Positions 1 to 8,313 of a DNA stretch of 64,000 nucleotides are shown one piece after another (position 1 is the first letter of the stretch; each line of letters opens with the position of its first letter). The stretch lies in assembly GCA_963588905.1 (NCBI GenBank), contig CAVAJF010000025.1, forward strand, positions 62,001-126,000, in the 5' to 3' direction. Position numbers and translations under genes: made by a program. The notes below the pieces were generated by a model. That model ran no database searches. It worked only from the letters and a program-made list of their open reading frames with translations, and was not told the origin of the DNA. The DNA is from Butyricicoccus_A sp963588905. Lineage in GTDB: Bacteria > Bacillota > Clostridia > Oscillospirales > Butyricicoccaceae.

Positions 1-1
1 G

Positions 2-85
2 CTCGATGAGTATCGCGGCGGAAAGCTCGGACGTATTACACTGGAAACACCGGATGAATACGCGGAGGAGCAGGCAAATGGCTAA
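2..85 (+). CDS. ylqF: Ribosome biogenesis GTPase YlqF/RbgA, C-terminal end (partial)
   Basis: The first 27 codons of the window are the tail of a gene that begins outside it. They read LDEYRGGKLGRITLE and end at a TAA at 83-85. The stretch GGKLGRITLE matches the conserved C-terminal end of YlqF (RbgA), a circularly permuted GTPase for late assembly of the 50S subunit, and in many Firmicutes ylqF lies directly before rnhB. The stop overlaps the chosen rnhB start by 8 bases, so translation is probably coupled. Only the tail is visible, so the name rests on a short match plus synteny. Confidence 0.72.
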   Translation, partial: LDEYRGGKLGRITLETPDEYAEEQANG

Positions 86-707
86 GAGTAAGCAGCCGGT
101 TCTCCTCACGATGGAAAAAGAAGCTGAAATTCGTGCCAAAGGCTTTACGGCTGTGTGCGGCATTGATGAGGCGGGACGTGGTCCATTGGCGGGGCCTGTT
201 GTCGCGGCAGCGGTGATTTTACCGGAAGGAATTGAGCTTCCCGGGGTCAATGACTCAAAAAAGATTACCGAAAAAAAGCGCGAAGCATTGTTTGATTTTG
301 TCAAGGAAAATGCCCTTGCTTATGGCATTGGTCAGGCGAGTGAACAGGAAATTGATGACATCAATATTTTGCAGGCGACATTTCTTGCCATGCGCCGTGC
401 AGTGCAAGCGCTAGACGTTCCGGCAGATTTTGCTTTGGTGGATGGCAACCGCATTCAAGGCTTAGACATTCCGGCGGAAACCGTCATCGGCGGAGACGGA
501 AAAGTGCTGTCTATTGCTGCGGCTTCCATTTTAGCAAAGGTCACGCGAGATCGTTACATGCGCGAGATGGCGCAAGTATATCCGGAATACAGCTTTGAAA
601 AGCACAAGGGATACGGCACCAAGGCACATTATGCCGCCATTGAGCAGTACGGCATTTGTCCGCTGCACCGCAAGACATTTTTAAAGAAGATCCTCAACAA
701 CATATGA
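78..707 (+). CDS. rnhB: Ribonuclease HII
   Basis: A 209-residue enzyme that cuts the RNA strand of RNA-DNA hybrids and removes misincorporated ribonucleotides. The signature CGIDEAGRGPLAGPVV carries the first Asp-Glu pair of the metal site, and the second conserved Asp lies in ALVDGN. A later segment (AAASILAKVTRDRYM) and YGTKAHY are also typical of RNase HII. The start was set at ATG 78, preceded by GGAGGAG at 64-70, because the in-frame ATG at 6 lies inside ylqF. The gene overlaps yraN in an ATGA, so the two are read from one transcript, a common arrangement in Clostridia. Length is normal for the family. Confidence 0.96.
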   Translation: MAKSKQPVLLTMEKEAEIRAKGFTAVCGIDEAGRGPLAGPVVAAAVILPEGIELPGVNDSKKITEKKREALFDFVKENALAYGIGQASEQEIDDINILQATFLAMRRAVQALDVPADFALVDGNRIQGLDIPAETVIGGDGKVLSIAAASILAKVTRDRYMREMAQVYPEYSFEKHKGYGTKAHYAAIEQYGICPLHRKTFLKKILNNI

Positions 708-1057
708 CAACAGGACAGCGCGGCGAACAGCGCGCAGCTGAGTTCTTGCAGCGGCATGGATACACCATTCTGGCGAGAAATTATCGCTGGAAGCACGGCG
801 AATTGGATATTGTCTGTGAGGATGCACAGTATTTGATCTTTGTAGAAGTCAAAACGCGGTCGAGTGAAACATGGGGCGCACCGCGAGAAGCGGTTACGGC
901 ACACAAGCGCGAGCGATTGATTGAAACCGCGCAGTGCTGGCTGCTCCAGCATCCGACAACGAAACAGCCACGGTTTGATGTCATAGAAGTGCTCGTCAAT
1001 CGACAGCGCGGAACGTGCCGGATTCGACATGTTCCCCATGCATTTGAGGTGAATTGA
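704..1057 (+). CDS. yraN: YraN/UPF0102 family putative nuclease
   Basis: A 117-residue protein of the YraN (UPF0102) family, which has an endonuclease-like fold. It shows the conserved series GQRGEQRAAEFLQRHGY, RNYRWKHGELDIV and FVEVKTR; the Asp, Glu and Lys of GELDIV and VEVK correspond to a PD-(D/E)xK nuclease core. The biological role is not settled. The start ATG 704 overlaps the rnhB stop as ATGA; a longer in-frame reading from 656 would lie within rnhB and is rejected. The stop abuts the next gene's TTG start with no gap, so four genes from ylqF to the dipeptidase are one translational relay. Confidence 0.9.
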   Translation: MTTGQRGEQRAAEFLQRHGYTILARNYRWKHGELDIVCEDAQYLIFVEVKTRSSETWGAPREAVTAHKRERLIETAQCWLLQHPTTKQPRFDVIEVLVNRQRGTCRIRHVPHAFEVN

Positions 1058-2011
1058 TTGCGATATTTTGATCTTCATTGCGATACGATATATCGCCTGA
1101 CGGATTTTGAACAGCGACTGCCTGCGGGAGAGACACTGCTTCAAAATACCGGTCATGTGGATTTGCAGAGAGCTGGTTCTCTAGAGCAGTATGCGCAGGT
1201 GTTCGCTTTGTTTTGTGGGTATCGGCCGATTACATCGCCGGAGGATGCGCATGAACGATTGACGCGAATGCTTCGCACAGCGAAGCAAGCATTTTCTGCT
1301 TGTGGTTCACGTTTGCGTCACTGCAAACAGGCGGCGGATTTTCTCGTGGCGCAATCTCAACGGCAGGTGGCAGCCTTTTTATCCATTGAAGGCGCAGAAC
1401 TGCTGCAAACAGAGTCGGATTTGCAGGCAGCACTACAGGCGGGCGTAAAAATTGTCACGCTGACATGGAATTTTGATTCTGTCTATGGCTGCGGTGCATC
1501 CACAGATGATGCGGCGGGGCTCAAACCGGCGGGAAAGCATCTCGCAAAAACCTTGACGGAACACGGCGTTTATTTGGATGTTTCCCATTTGTCTGCCAAA
1601 GGATTTTGGGACTTGGCGAGCTGCATTGACGCACCGATTTTAGCCACACATTCCAACAGCAGAAAAATTTGCAATCATCCGCGCAATTTGACGGATGAAC
1701 AATTTCGAGAGATCATTCGGCGCGGCGGATTGGTGGGCATGAATTTTTATGTTCCGTTTGTCACCAATCGGAGAACGGCATCCTGTGATGCTGTTGTGCG
1801 TCACATCGAACATTTTTGCGAATTGGGCGGTGTACACAATCTGTGCATCGGCGCAGATTGGGATGGCTGTGATCGGTTTCCAAACGGCATCTCTGATATG
1901 ACCGGCATTGCGCAGCTGGCAGAAGCGCTGGCGAGAAAAAATTATTCGGAACAGCAGATTGCTGGTTTCCTGTATGACAATGCATCTCGGTTCGTACAGA
2001 CGAACTTTTAA
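1058..2011 (+). CDS. Membrane dipeptidase, peptidase family M19
   Basis: A 317-residue zinc dipeptidase of the renal dipeptidase family, a TIM-barrel hydrolase of short peptides. Metal ligands visible are the HxD of FDLHCDT near residue 6, the Glu of LSIEGAELL, His in LDVSHLSAKGF and ATHSNS, and Asp in IGADWDG. The start is TTG 1058, placed immediately after the yraN stop and preceded by GAGGTG at 1046-1051. No signal peptide is present, so the enzyme should be cytoplasmic, probably recycling peptides or D-amino-acid dipeptides. Substrate cannot be told from sequence. Confidence 0.92.
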   Translation: MRYFDLHCDTIYRLTDFEQRLPAGETLLQNTGHVDLQRAGSLEQYAQVFALFCGYRPITSPEDAHERLTRMLRTAKQAFSACGSRLRHCKQAADFLVAQSQRQVAAFLSIEGAELLQTESDLQAALQAGVKIVTLTWNFDSVYGCGASTDDAAGLKPAGKHLAKTLTEHGVYLDVSHLSAKGFWDLASCIDAPILATHSNSRKICNHPRNLTDEQFREIIRRGGLVGMNFYVPFVTNRRTASCDAVVRHIEHFCELGGVHNLCIGADWDGCDRFPNGISDMTGIAQLAEALARKNYSEQQIAGFLYDNASRFVQTNF

Positions 2012-2043
2012 CGATAGCGAAATACGCAGGAGGTTTTCAACTC

Positions 2044-3537
2044 ATGAATTATGTAAGCACAAGAGATAAAGAGCTGAGCGTCAGCGCAGCAAAGGCGATT
2101 GCTACTGGCATTGCGCCGGATGGCGGTCTGTACTGCCCGACAGAGATTCCGCAGCTGACAGCAGAGGATATTGCTGCTCTGTGCAAGAAAGATTACCGCG
2201 GCAGAAGTGCGGATGTTCTCGGACGCTTTCTGACCGATTTTTCTGCGGAAGAATTGGAGCAGTTCGCTGCCCGTGCCTATGCGGACGAAAAGTTTGGCGG
2301 CTCAGATACAGCTCCGCTGGTAAAGCTGGAGGACGGCAAGTACATTCTCGAGCTGTGGCATGGCCCGACCTGCGCATTTAAGGATATGGCACTGCAAATG
2401 CTGCCGCATCTGCTGACGGCTTCTCTGAAAAAGACCGGTGAGCAGCGTACCGCGTGCATTTTGGTTGCTACATCCGGCGATACCGGCAAGGCTGCTCTTG
2501 ACGGCTTTGCTGATGTAGAGGGCACCAAAATTATGGTTTACTACCCGGTAGACGGCGTCAGCACGATTCAGAAGCTGCAGATGGTGACACAGCGCGGCAG
2601 CAACGTGCAGGTTTGCGCGATTCGCGGCAATTTTGATGACGCACAGAGTGCCGTAAAGAAAATCTTTACGGATAAGGATTCGATTCGCAAGCTGGATGAG
2701 CAGGGTATGACGCTGTCGTCCGCAAACTCTATCAACTGGGGCCGTCTGGCACCGCAGATTGCGTACTATGTTTCCGCGTACTGCGACATGCTCAACCGCG
2801 GTGATATTCAGATGGGTGATCCGATCAATGTTTGTGTACCGACCGGAAACTTTGGTAATATTTTGGCGGCATATTTTGCCAAGCAGATGGGTATTCCGAT
2901 TGCCAAGCTGATTTGTGCTTCCAACGAGAACAATGTTTTGACGGATTTCTTCCAGTCCGGCGGCACGTATGACAGAAACCGTCCGTTCCACACGACGATT
3001 TCTCCGTCGATGGATATCTTGATTTCCAGCAATCTGGAGCGTTTACTGTTCTTGGTTTCGGGATATAATGATGCTATGGTCGCCGATTTGATGCAGCAGC
3101 TCAAGGAAACCGGCAAGTATTCTGTTCCGGCGGATGTCTTTGCTAAAATTGGCGGTCAGTTTGAGGGCGGCTTCTGCGATGACGCACAGACCAAGCAGAC
3201 TATTGCTAAGCTGTTTGACGAGAAAAAGTATCTGGCTGACACACACACCGCAGTTGCTGTGAAGGTCTACGAGGACTATCAGGCGCGCACCGGCGATGCA
3301 ACGCCGACGGTCATCGCTTCGACGGCAAGCCCGTTTAAGTTCTGCCAGAGCGTTATCTCTGCACTGGGCGGTACGGTTACCGGCGACGGCACCGAACTGC
3401 TCGATCAGCTGCATGATATGACCGGCGCGCCGATTCCGGCTCCGCTTGCAGCACTGGCTGGTCTCAAGCCGCGCTTTGATTTGGTCATTGACCGCGAGAA
3501 TATTTTGAATACCGTAGATCTGCTGGGACAGATTTAA
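2044..3537 (+). CDS. thrC: Threonine synthase
   Basis: A 497-residue PLP enzyme converting O-phosphohomoserine to threonine. The N-terminus (YVSTRDKE, then GIAPDGGLYCP) is characteristic of the longer threonine synthase group. The Schiff-base Lys is K113 in GPTCAFKDMALQ, and the phosphate-binding region VATSGDTGKAAL follows. AGGAGG sits before ATG 2044. The next gene starts 3 bases after its stop, so thrC is cotranscribed with the phosphoesterase. No T-box or other leader was seen in the 32 bases before it. Confidence 0.96.
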   Translation: MNYVSTRDKELSVSAAKAIATGIAPDGGLYCPTEIPQLTAEDIAALCKKDYRGRSADVLGRFLTDFSAEELEQFAARAYADEKFGGSDTAPLVKLEDGKYILELWHGPTCAFKDMALQMLPHLLTASLKKTGEQRTACILVATSGDTGKAALDGFADVEGTKIMVYYPVDGVSTIQKLQMVTQRGSNVQVCAIRGNFDDAQSAVKKIFTDKDSIRKLDEQGMTLSSANSINWGRLAPQIAYYVSAYCDMLNRGDIQMGDPINVCVPTGNFGNILAAYFAKQMGIPIAKLICASNENNVLTDFFQSGGTYDRNRPFHTTISPSMDILISSNLERLLFLVSGYNDAMVADLMQQLKETGKYSVPADVFAKIGGQFEGGFCDDAQTKQTIAKLFDEKKYLADTHTAVAVKVYEDYQARTGDATPTVIASTASPFKFCQSVISALGGTVTGDGTELLDQLHDMTGAPIPAPLAALAGLKPRFDLVIDRENILNTVDLLGQI

Positions 3538-3540
3538 TCC

Positions 3541-4242
3541 ATGGCGCTGTATACGATTGCAGACCTGCATTTGTCCGCCGGTGTCCAGAAGCCAATGGAC
3601 ATCTTTGGCGGCAAATGGCAAGGATACATGGAAAAGATCCAAAAAAACTGGCGGGCAGTCATCCAACCGGAAGACACGGTAGTGATTGGCGGAGATATTT
3701 CTTGGGGAATCAATCTCCAACAGAGCTTGCCGGACTTTCAGATTTTATCCGATTTACCGGGAAAAAAGATCATCGGAAAGGGCAATCATGACCTCTGGTG
3801 GTGTACGGTAAAGAAGATGAAACGATTTTTTGAAGAAAATCAGATAAAAAATATTGATTTCCTCTTTAATAATTGTTTCATTTATGATAATATTGGTATT
3901 TGTGGAACACGCGGTTGGTTTTACGAGGAAGATTTCAAGGAAAGCCACGACGAAAAGATCTTCCGGCGGGAGCTGCTCCGGCTGGAACATTCCTTTCAGG
4001 CCGCGCAAGCGCAGGGCGCAGAGGAGATTTACTGTTTCCTGCATTATCCGCCGATCTTCACGAGTTTTCGCTGTGGAGAGATTATCGACCTGATGCATCA
4101 GTATCAGGTGAAGCAGTGTATTTATGGGCATTTGCACTCGGACAGTCTGCGTTATGCCGTCACCGGCATCCATGAGGACATCAATTTTCGGCTGGTTTCT
4201 GGAGATTATATTGATTTTATGCCTGTACTGCTAAAAAAATAG
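3541..4242 (+). CDS. Calcineurin-like metallophosphoesterase
   Basis: A 233-residue protein with the full dimetal phosphoesterase motif set: DLHLS near residue 8, GGDISWG, GKGNHDLWW, FLHYPP and YGHLHS. These supply the Asp, His and Asn ligands. It belongs to the group of small clostridial metallophosphoesterases whose substrate is not established. The ATG follows the thrC stop by 3 bases, with its ribosome site inside thrC. The C-terminus ends in basic residues with no membrane segment, so it is cytoplasmic. Confidence 0.88.
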   Translation: MALYTIADLHLSAGVQKPMDIFGGKWQGYMEKIQKNWRAVIQPEDTVVIGGDISWGINLQQSLPDFQILSDLPGKKIIGKGNHDLWWCTVKKMKRFFEENQIKNIDFLFNNCFIYDNIGICGTRGWFYEEDFKESHDEKIFRRELLRLEHSFQAAQAQGAEEIYCFLHYPPIFTSFRCGEIIDLMHQYQVKQCIYGHLHSDSLRYAVTGIHEDINFRLVSGDYIDFMPVLLKK

Positions 4243-4314
4243 AAAAAATTGTAGCCAAAAAGCCAACTATCTGATAAAATAGATTGGACATATATTTAGG
4301 AGGAGTCATTTAAT

Positions 4315-5619
4315 ATGGAACTCAAGAATACCGAAAAGCTGGAGCACAGCCAGGTTAAGCTGACTGTTGCAGTATCTGCTGAAGAATTAGATAAGGCAAA
4401 GGAAGCTGCTTACAAGAAGAACAAGAATCAGTTTCAGATTCCGGGCTTCCGTAAGGGCAAGGCAACTCGTAAGGTAATCGAGCGCCTGTACGGCAAGGAT
4501 TTCTTTGTAAACGATGCAATCAACAACCTGTACCCGGAGATGTATCCGCAGGCTCTGGAAGCTGCTGGCATTGAGCCGGTTGGCCAGGGCGATGTAAAGA
4601 TCGACGAGTCTCTGGAGAACTTTGACAACGGTTTCGACTTTATCTTCACTGTACCGGTTTACCCGGAAGTTTCCGTTGGTGAGTACAAGGGCATTGAGGC
4701 TGAGCGCGCTGACGATTCCGTATCTGAGGACGACGTAAATGCTGAGCTGAACCGTCTGGCTGAGCGTGACGCTAGCACCGAGACCGCTGAGCGTCCGGCA
4801 CAGAACGGCGACACCGTAGTTATCGACTTCGAGGGCTTTGTTGATGGCGAAGCATTTGAAGGCGGCAAGGGCGAGGACTACAGCCTGAAGCTGGGTTCCG
4901 GCACCTTTATCCCGGGCTTTGAGGATCAGCTGGTTGGCAAGTCTGCTGGCGAGTCCTGCGACGTAAACGTTACCTTCCCGGAAGAGTATCAGGCTGCTGA
5001 GCTGGCAGGCAAGCCGGCTGTATTCAAGTGCACCGTAAAGTCTGTTCAGGAGACCATCCTGCCGGAGATCGACGACGAGTTCGCTAAGGATGTTTCCGAG
5101 TTCGAGACTCTGGACGAGCTGAAGAAGGACACCGAGAAGAAGATCGCAGAGTCCAAGAAGAACGCTGCTGACCGCAACTTCGAGGAGAAGATTCTGGACA
5201 AGGTTCTGGAGACTCTGGAAGCTGATATTCCGGAAGCAATGTTCGAGGCACAGCTGGACAACGTAATGCAGGACTACGGCTACCGCATCCAGTCTCAGGG
5301 CATCTCCCTGGAGGACTATGTAAAGCAGATGGGCATGGACATGGCATCCTTCCGCAACATCTTCCGCGATCAGGCTGAGCGTCAGGTAAAGGTTCAGCTG
5401 GCTCTGAAGAAGATCTCCGAGCTGGAGAACATCGAGCCGTCTGAGGACGAGATCGAGGCTGAGTACAAGAGACTGGCAGAGTCCTATGGTCTGGAAGAAG
5501 ATCAGGTTAAGAAGTACGTTCCGGTTGATTCTGTAAAGTCTGACCTGACCACCCAGAAGACCCTCGATATGCTGAAGGAGAACGCTGTAGCAGTAGCTCC
5601 GGCAGCTGACGCAGAGTAA
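4315..5619 (+). CDS. tig: Trigger factor, ribosome-associated chaperone and peptidyl-prolyl isomerase
   Basis: A 434-residue chaperone that binds nascent chains at the ribosome exit. The N-terminal ribosome-binding domain contains the signature GFRKGKATRKVIE around residues 44-56. The FKBP-type isomerase domain follows (about 150-245; GDTVVIDFEGFVDGEAFEGG), then the alpha-helical C-terminal chaperone arms. AGGAGG precedes ATG 4315. It is followed at 60 bases by clpP, the usual tig-clpP-clpX order of Firmicutes. Codon use is strongly biased, as expected for a highly expressed gene. Confidence 0.97.
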   Translation: MELKNTEKLEHSQVKLTVAVSAEELDKAKEAAYKKNKNQFQIPGFRKGKATRKVIERLYGKDFFVNDAINNLYPEMYPQALEAAGIEPVGQGDVKIDESLENFDNGFDFIFTVPVYPEVSVGEYKGIEAERADDSVSEDDVNAELNRLAERDASTETAERPAQNGDTVVIDFEGFVDGEAFEGGKGEDYSLKLGSGTFIPGFEDQLVGKSAGESCDVNVTFPEEYQAAELAGKPAVFKCTVKSVQETILPEIDDEFAKDVSEFETLDELKKDTEKKIAESKKNAADRNFEEKILDKVLETLEADIPEAMFEAQLDNVMQDYGYRIQSQGISLEDYVKQMGMDMASFRNIFRDQAERQVKVQLALKKISELENIEPSEDEIEAEYKRLAESYGLEEDQVKKYVPVDSVKSDLTTQKTLDMLKENAVAVAPAADAE

Positions 5620-5678
5620 GAGAGATTTCAAATCCCCTCCGGCGTTACATACCCCCGAAAGGGAAGGAGGAATATTTT

Positions 5679-6269
5679 ATGAGTTTAGTCCCTTATGTAG
5701 TAGAGCAGACCAATCGCGGTGAACGCTCTTATGACATTTTTTCCCGACTGCTCAATGACCGCATTATCATGCTTTCCGAAGATGTCAACGATACAACCGC
5801 TTCGCTCGTCGTAGCACAGCTGCTGTATCTGGAAGCACAGGATCCGGATAAGGACATTCAGTTCTACATCAATTCTCCTGGCGGTTCCATCACATCCGGT
5901 ATGGCAATCTATGATACCATGCAGTACATCAAGTGCGATGTATCCACGATTTGTATCGGCATGGCAGCGTCTATGGGTGCATTCTTGCTGTCTTCCGGCA
6001 CCAAGGGCAAGCGTTTTGCTCTGCCGAACAGTGAGATCATGATTCATCAGCCGCTGATTGGCGGAAATGGTCTGTCGGGTCAGGCGACTGACATCAAGAT
6101 CCATACGGATCATCTGGTTCGCACCAGAAATAAGCTGAACGAAATCCTTGCAAAGAACACGGGCAAGTCTATCGAAGAAATCGCCCGTGACACCGAACGT
6201 GATAACTTCATGTATGCGGAGCAGGCAAAGGAATACGGCCTGATTGACGAGGTTATGGTTCACAGATAA
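5679..6269 (+). CDS. clpP: ATP-dependent Clp protease proteolytic subunit
   Basis: A 196-residue serine protease forming the Clp tetradecamer. The catalytic triad is complete: S98 in GMAASMGAF, H123 in EIMIHQPL, and the Asp of DTERDNF near residue 172. The segment FYINSPGGSITSGMAIYDTMQ is canonical. AAGGAGG precedes the ATG. It lies between tig and clpX, so the protease and its unfoldase are encoded together. A second ClpP is not present in the window. Confidence 0.98.
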   Translation: MSLVPYVVEQTNRGERSYDIFSRLLNDRIIMLSEDVNDTTASLVVAQLLYLEAQDPDKDIQFYINSPGGSITSGMAIYDTMQYIKCDVSTICIGMAASMGAFLLSSGTKGKRFALPNSEIMIHQPLIGGNGLSGQATDIKIHTDHLVRTRNKLNEILAKNTGKSIEEIARDTERDNFMYAEQAKEYGLIDEVMVHR

Positions 6270-6279
6270 AAAGAACGCG

Positions 6280-6318
6280 ATCACCGGAATGGCTGGAACG
6301 TGCAGTCGTTCCGGTGAT
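6280..6318 (+). other. Inverted repeat between clpP and clpX
   Basis: ATCACCGGAA at 6280-6289 and TTCCGGTGAT at 6309-6318 are perfect 10-base inverted arms around a 19-base loop, starting 10 bases after the clpP stop. No T-run follows, so it is not a standard intrinsic terminator. It could be a 3' stabilising or processing hairpin that sets the clpP to clpX ratio. Confidence 0.55.
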
Positions 6319-6371
6319 TCGACATTATCATCCCTACCTCGCGGCAGGGATTGGAAAATTCGAGGTGTATT

Positions 6372-7640
6372 ATGGCACGAAACGATGATAAGCACGAGAT
6401 TCGCTGCTCGTTTTGCGGAAAGCCCCAGTCCAGTGTGCATAAGCTGATTGCAGGCCCAAACGTCTATATCTGCAATGAATGCATCGAGATCTGCCAGAGT
6501 ATTCTGGATGAAGAATTCGGATATGAGGAAGATACGCCAACGGCTTCTGTTGTGAAGGCTGAAACGGGTCCGGAAAAGCTTCCGACACCGCGTGAGCTGA
6601 AGGAAACGCTCGATCAGTATGTCATTGGACAGGATCGCGCGAAGATTGCGCTGAGTGTTGCGGTATATAATCACTACAAGCGTATTTTCAAAGGCTCGGA
6701 TGATGGCGTAGAGCTTCAGAAGAGCAATATTCTCCTCGTCGGCCCGTCCGGTTCCGGCAAGACCTTGCTGGCACAGACCCTGGCTAAGACGCTGGAGGTT
6801 CCGTTTGCGATTGCAGATGCGACGACATTGACAGAAGCCGGCTACGTTGGCGAAGATGTAGAGAATATTCTGCTGCGTCTGATTCAGGCAGCGGATTTTG
6901 ATGTAGAGCGTGCACAGCGCGGCATCATCTATGTCGATGAAATTGATAAAATCGCACGTAAGAGTGAAAATGCCTCCATTACCCGTGATGTAAGCGGTGA
7001 GGGCGTTCAGCAGGCACTGCTGAAGATGCTCGAAGGCACGATTGCCAATGTTCCGCCGCAGGGCGGCCGCAAGCATCCGCATCAGGAGTTTATTCAGATT
7101 GATACGACCAATATCCTGTTTATCTGCGGCGGCGCATTCAATGGTCTGGAGAAGATTGTTGAAAACCGCACCACAAAGAGCAGCATGGGATTTGGTGCAC
7201 AGATTAAGTCTAATACAGAAAAAGACATCGGTACGATTCTCCGCGATTTGGAACCGCATGATTTGATGAAATTCGGCTTGATTCCGGAGTTGATTGGTCG
7301 TCTGCCAGCGCTGGTATCGCTGGATTCTCTGGACAGAGAAGCGCTGATCCGTATTCTCAAGGAGCCGAAGAATGCGCTGGTCAAGCAGTATGAAAAGCTG
7401 TTTGATATGGACGGCGTCAAGTTGACCTTTGATGATGCAGCACTGGAGCGTGTGGCAGATATTGCGCTGGAGCGCAAGACAGGTGCCCGCGGCCTGCGCG
7501 GCGTCATGGAAGATGCGATGACGGATATTATGTTTGCTATCCCGTCGGATGACAACATTGAGTCTGTGCGCATCACCAAGGATGTCATTGACAAGAAGGG
7601 CAAGCCGGAAATCACGTTGAAGTCGCAGAAAACCGCTTGA
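6372..7640 (+). CDS. clpX: ATP-dependent Clp protease unfoldase subunit ClpX
   Basis: A 422-residue AAA+ unfoldase that feeds substrates to ClpP. The N-terminal zinc-binding domain has four Cys (CSFCGK and CNECIEIC), followed by the Walker A GPSGSGKT, Walker B IIYVDEIDK, and the ClpP-docking region of the large domain. The start was taken at ATG 6372 (MARNDDK), which has GAGGTG at 6362-6367; an upstream in-frame ATG at 6351 has no ribosome site. Length is standard. A small gene follows 18 bases later on the same transcript. Confidence 0.97.
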   Translation: MARNDDKHEIRCSFCGKPQSSVHKLIAGPNVYICNECIEICQSILDEEFGYEEDTPTASVVKAETGPEKLPTPRELKETLDQYVIGQDRAKIALSVAVYNHYKRIFKGSDDGVELQKSNILLVGPSGSGKTLLAQTLAKTLEVPFAIADATTLTEAGYVGEDVENILLRLIQAADFDVERAQRGIIYVDEIDKIARKSENASITRDVSGEGVQQALLKMLEGTIANVPPQGGRKHPHQEFIQIDTTNILFICGGAFNGLEKIVENRTTKSSMGFGAQIKSNTEKDIGTILRDLEPHDLMKFGLIPELIGRLPALVSLDSLDREALIRILKEPKNALVKQYEKLFDMDGVKLTFDDAALERVADIALERKTGARGLRGVMEDAMTDIMFAIPSDDNIESVRITKDVIDKKGKPEITLKSQKTA

Positions 7641-7658
7641 TAGAAGAGGTGAGATCGC

Positions 7659-7988
7659 GTGAATGAATTTACTGAAAATCCGTATATCATCCGGAGCTTG
7701 TATATTCTTCCAGATGAAGAGCCGGTTGTGAAGTATCTCAACGGCACAGAAGCACAGATGGAAGAACTGGTGCACGGTAAGATTGCATCGGCAGGCATCG
7801 AGGAAGGCGTTTGTGTAATTCACAATGCACTGAGCGAGCTGCTGAAAATGACAGAGAATCGCGTCATTGATGGAACGCAGTTTTACGGCCCGATGATTGT
7901 GGTGTCTTTTGACAATGTTGGAAATATCATCTCTTTGACAGAGGATGATGCAGAATATTTTGCAGAGCAGTTTGCCCTGAAAAAATAA
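7659..7988 (+). CDS. DUF3846-like small protein in the clpX transcript
   Basis: A 109-residue acidic protein of unknown function with a GTG start preceded by GAGGTG. The pattern (EEPVVKYLNGTEAQMEELV, then VIHNALSELLKMTENR, a GPMIVVSFD strand and a terminal SLTEDDAEYFAEQF) resembles DUF3846 proteins, which have the same spacing of LxGxxxxMQxLV, NExGxLxxLPxNR and SLTDEE. That assignment is from memory of the family pattern. It follows clpX by 18 bases and is closed by a terminator, so it is probably cotranscribed with clpX. No catalytic motif or membrane segment is visible. Confidence 0.7.
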   Translation: MNEFTENPYIIRSLYILPDEEPVVKYLNGTEAQMEELVHGKIASAGIEEGVCVIHNALSELLKMTENRVIDGTQFYGPMIVVSFDNVGNIISLTEDDAEYFAEQFALKK

Positions 7989-8001
7989 TGCTTTGCATGT
8001 T

Positions 8002-8042
8002 ACAGCCTACAGACCTGCTTTTGGCGTCTGTAGGCTGTTTTT
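8002..8042 (+). terminator. Intrinsic terminator of the clpX transcript
   Basis: A perfect 13-base stem, ACAGCCTACAGAC at 8002-8014 and its complement at 8026-8038, is followed by TTTT. It ends the tig-clpP-clpX-DUF3846 unit. Confidence 0.92.
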
Positions 8043-8161
8043 GTGCGCAAATTCCTCCTAAAATAGTATAATATGAAAAAACGCACCAAATTGCACGGAT
8101 GAATATGGAAAAAACATGGTATATTTAGGCGTTTTCTCCATATATCAGATTTCTCTGAGAC

Positions 8162-8190
8162 TTGAAAAGCAGGATAAAATACTATATAAT
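8162..8190 (+). promoter_or_regulatory. Sigma-A-like promoter of lon
   Basis: TTGAAA at 8162-8167 and TATAAT at 8185-8190 are separated by 17 bases. A start near 8197 gives a leader of about 117 bases before lon. I saw no CIRCE or CtsR operator in this leader. Confidence 0.75.
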
Positions 8191-8313
8191 TTTAAGAAGT
8201 ATGAAATATTGAAGTACAGTTTGTTCATTTGGACAATAGGGACTCCGAATGAAGACTGTACGCAGCGCTGGGAACTCTATCCCTGCCGCGCTGCCGGGAG
8301 GAGGTAAGATCAA

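Noticed and set aside
5685..7823. 712-codon open frame on the minus strand over clpP and clpX
   Set aside because: It is antisense to two unmistakable, conserved genes; its residue mix (rich in Leu, Arg, Gln, His, Cys) is typical of a shadow frame, and no ribosome site precedes it.
8116..8307. 63-codon frame in the lon leader
   Set aside because: It spans the lon promoter and has no ribosome site.
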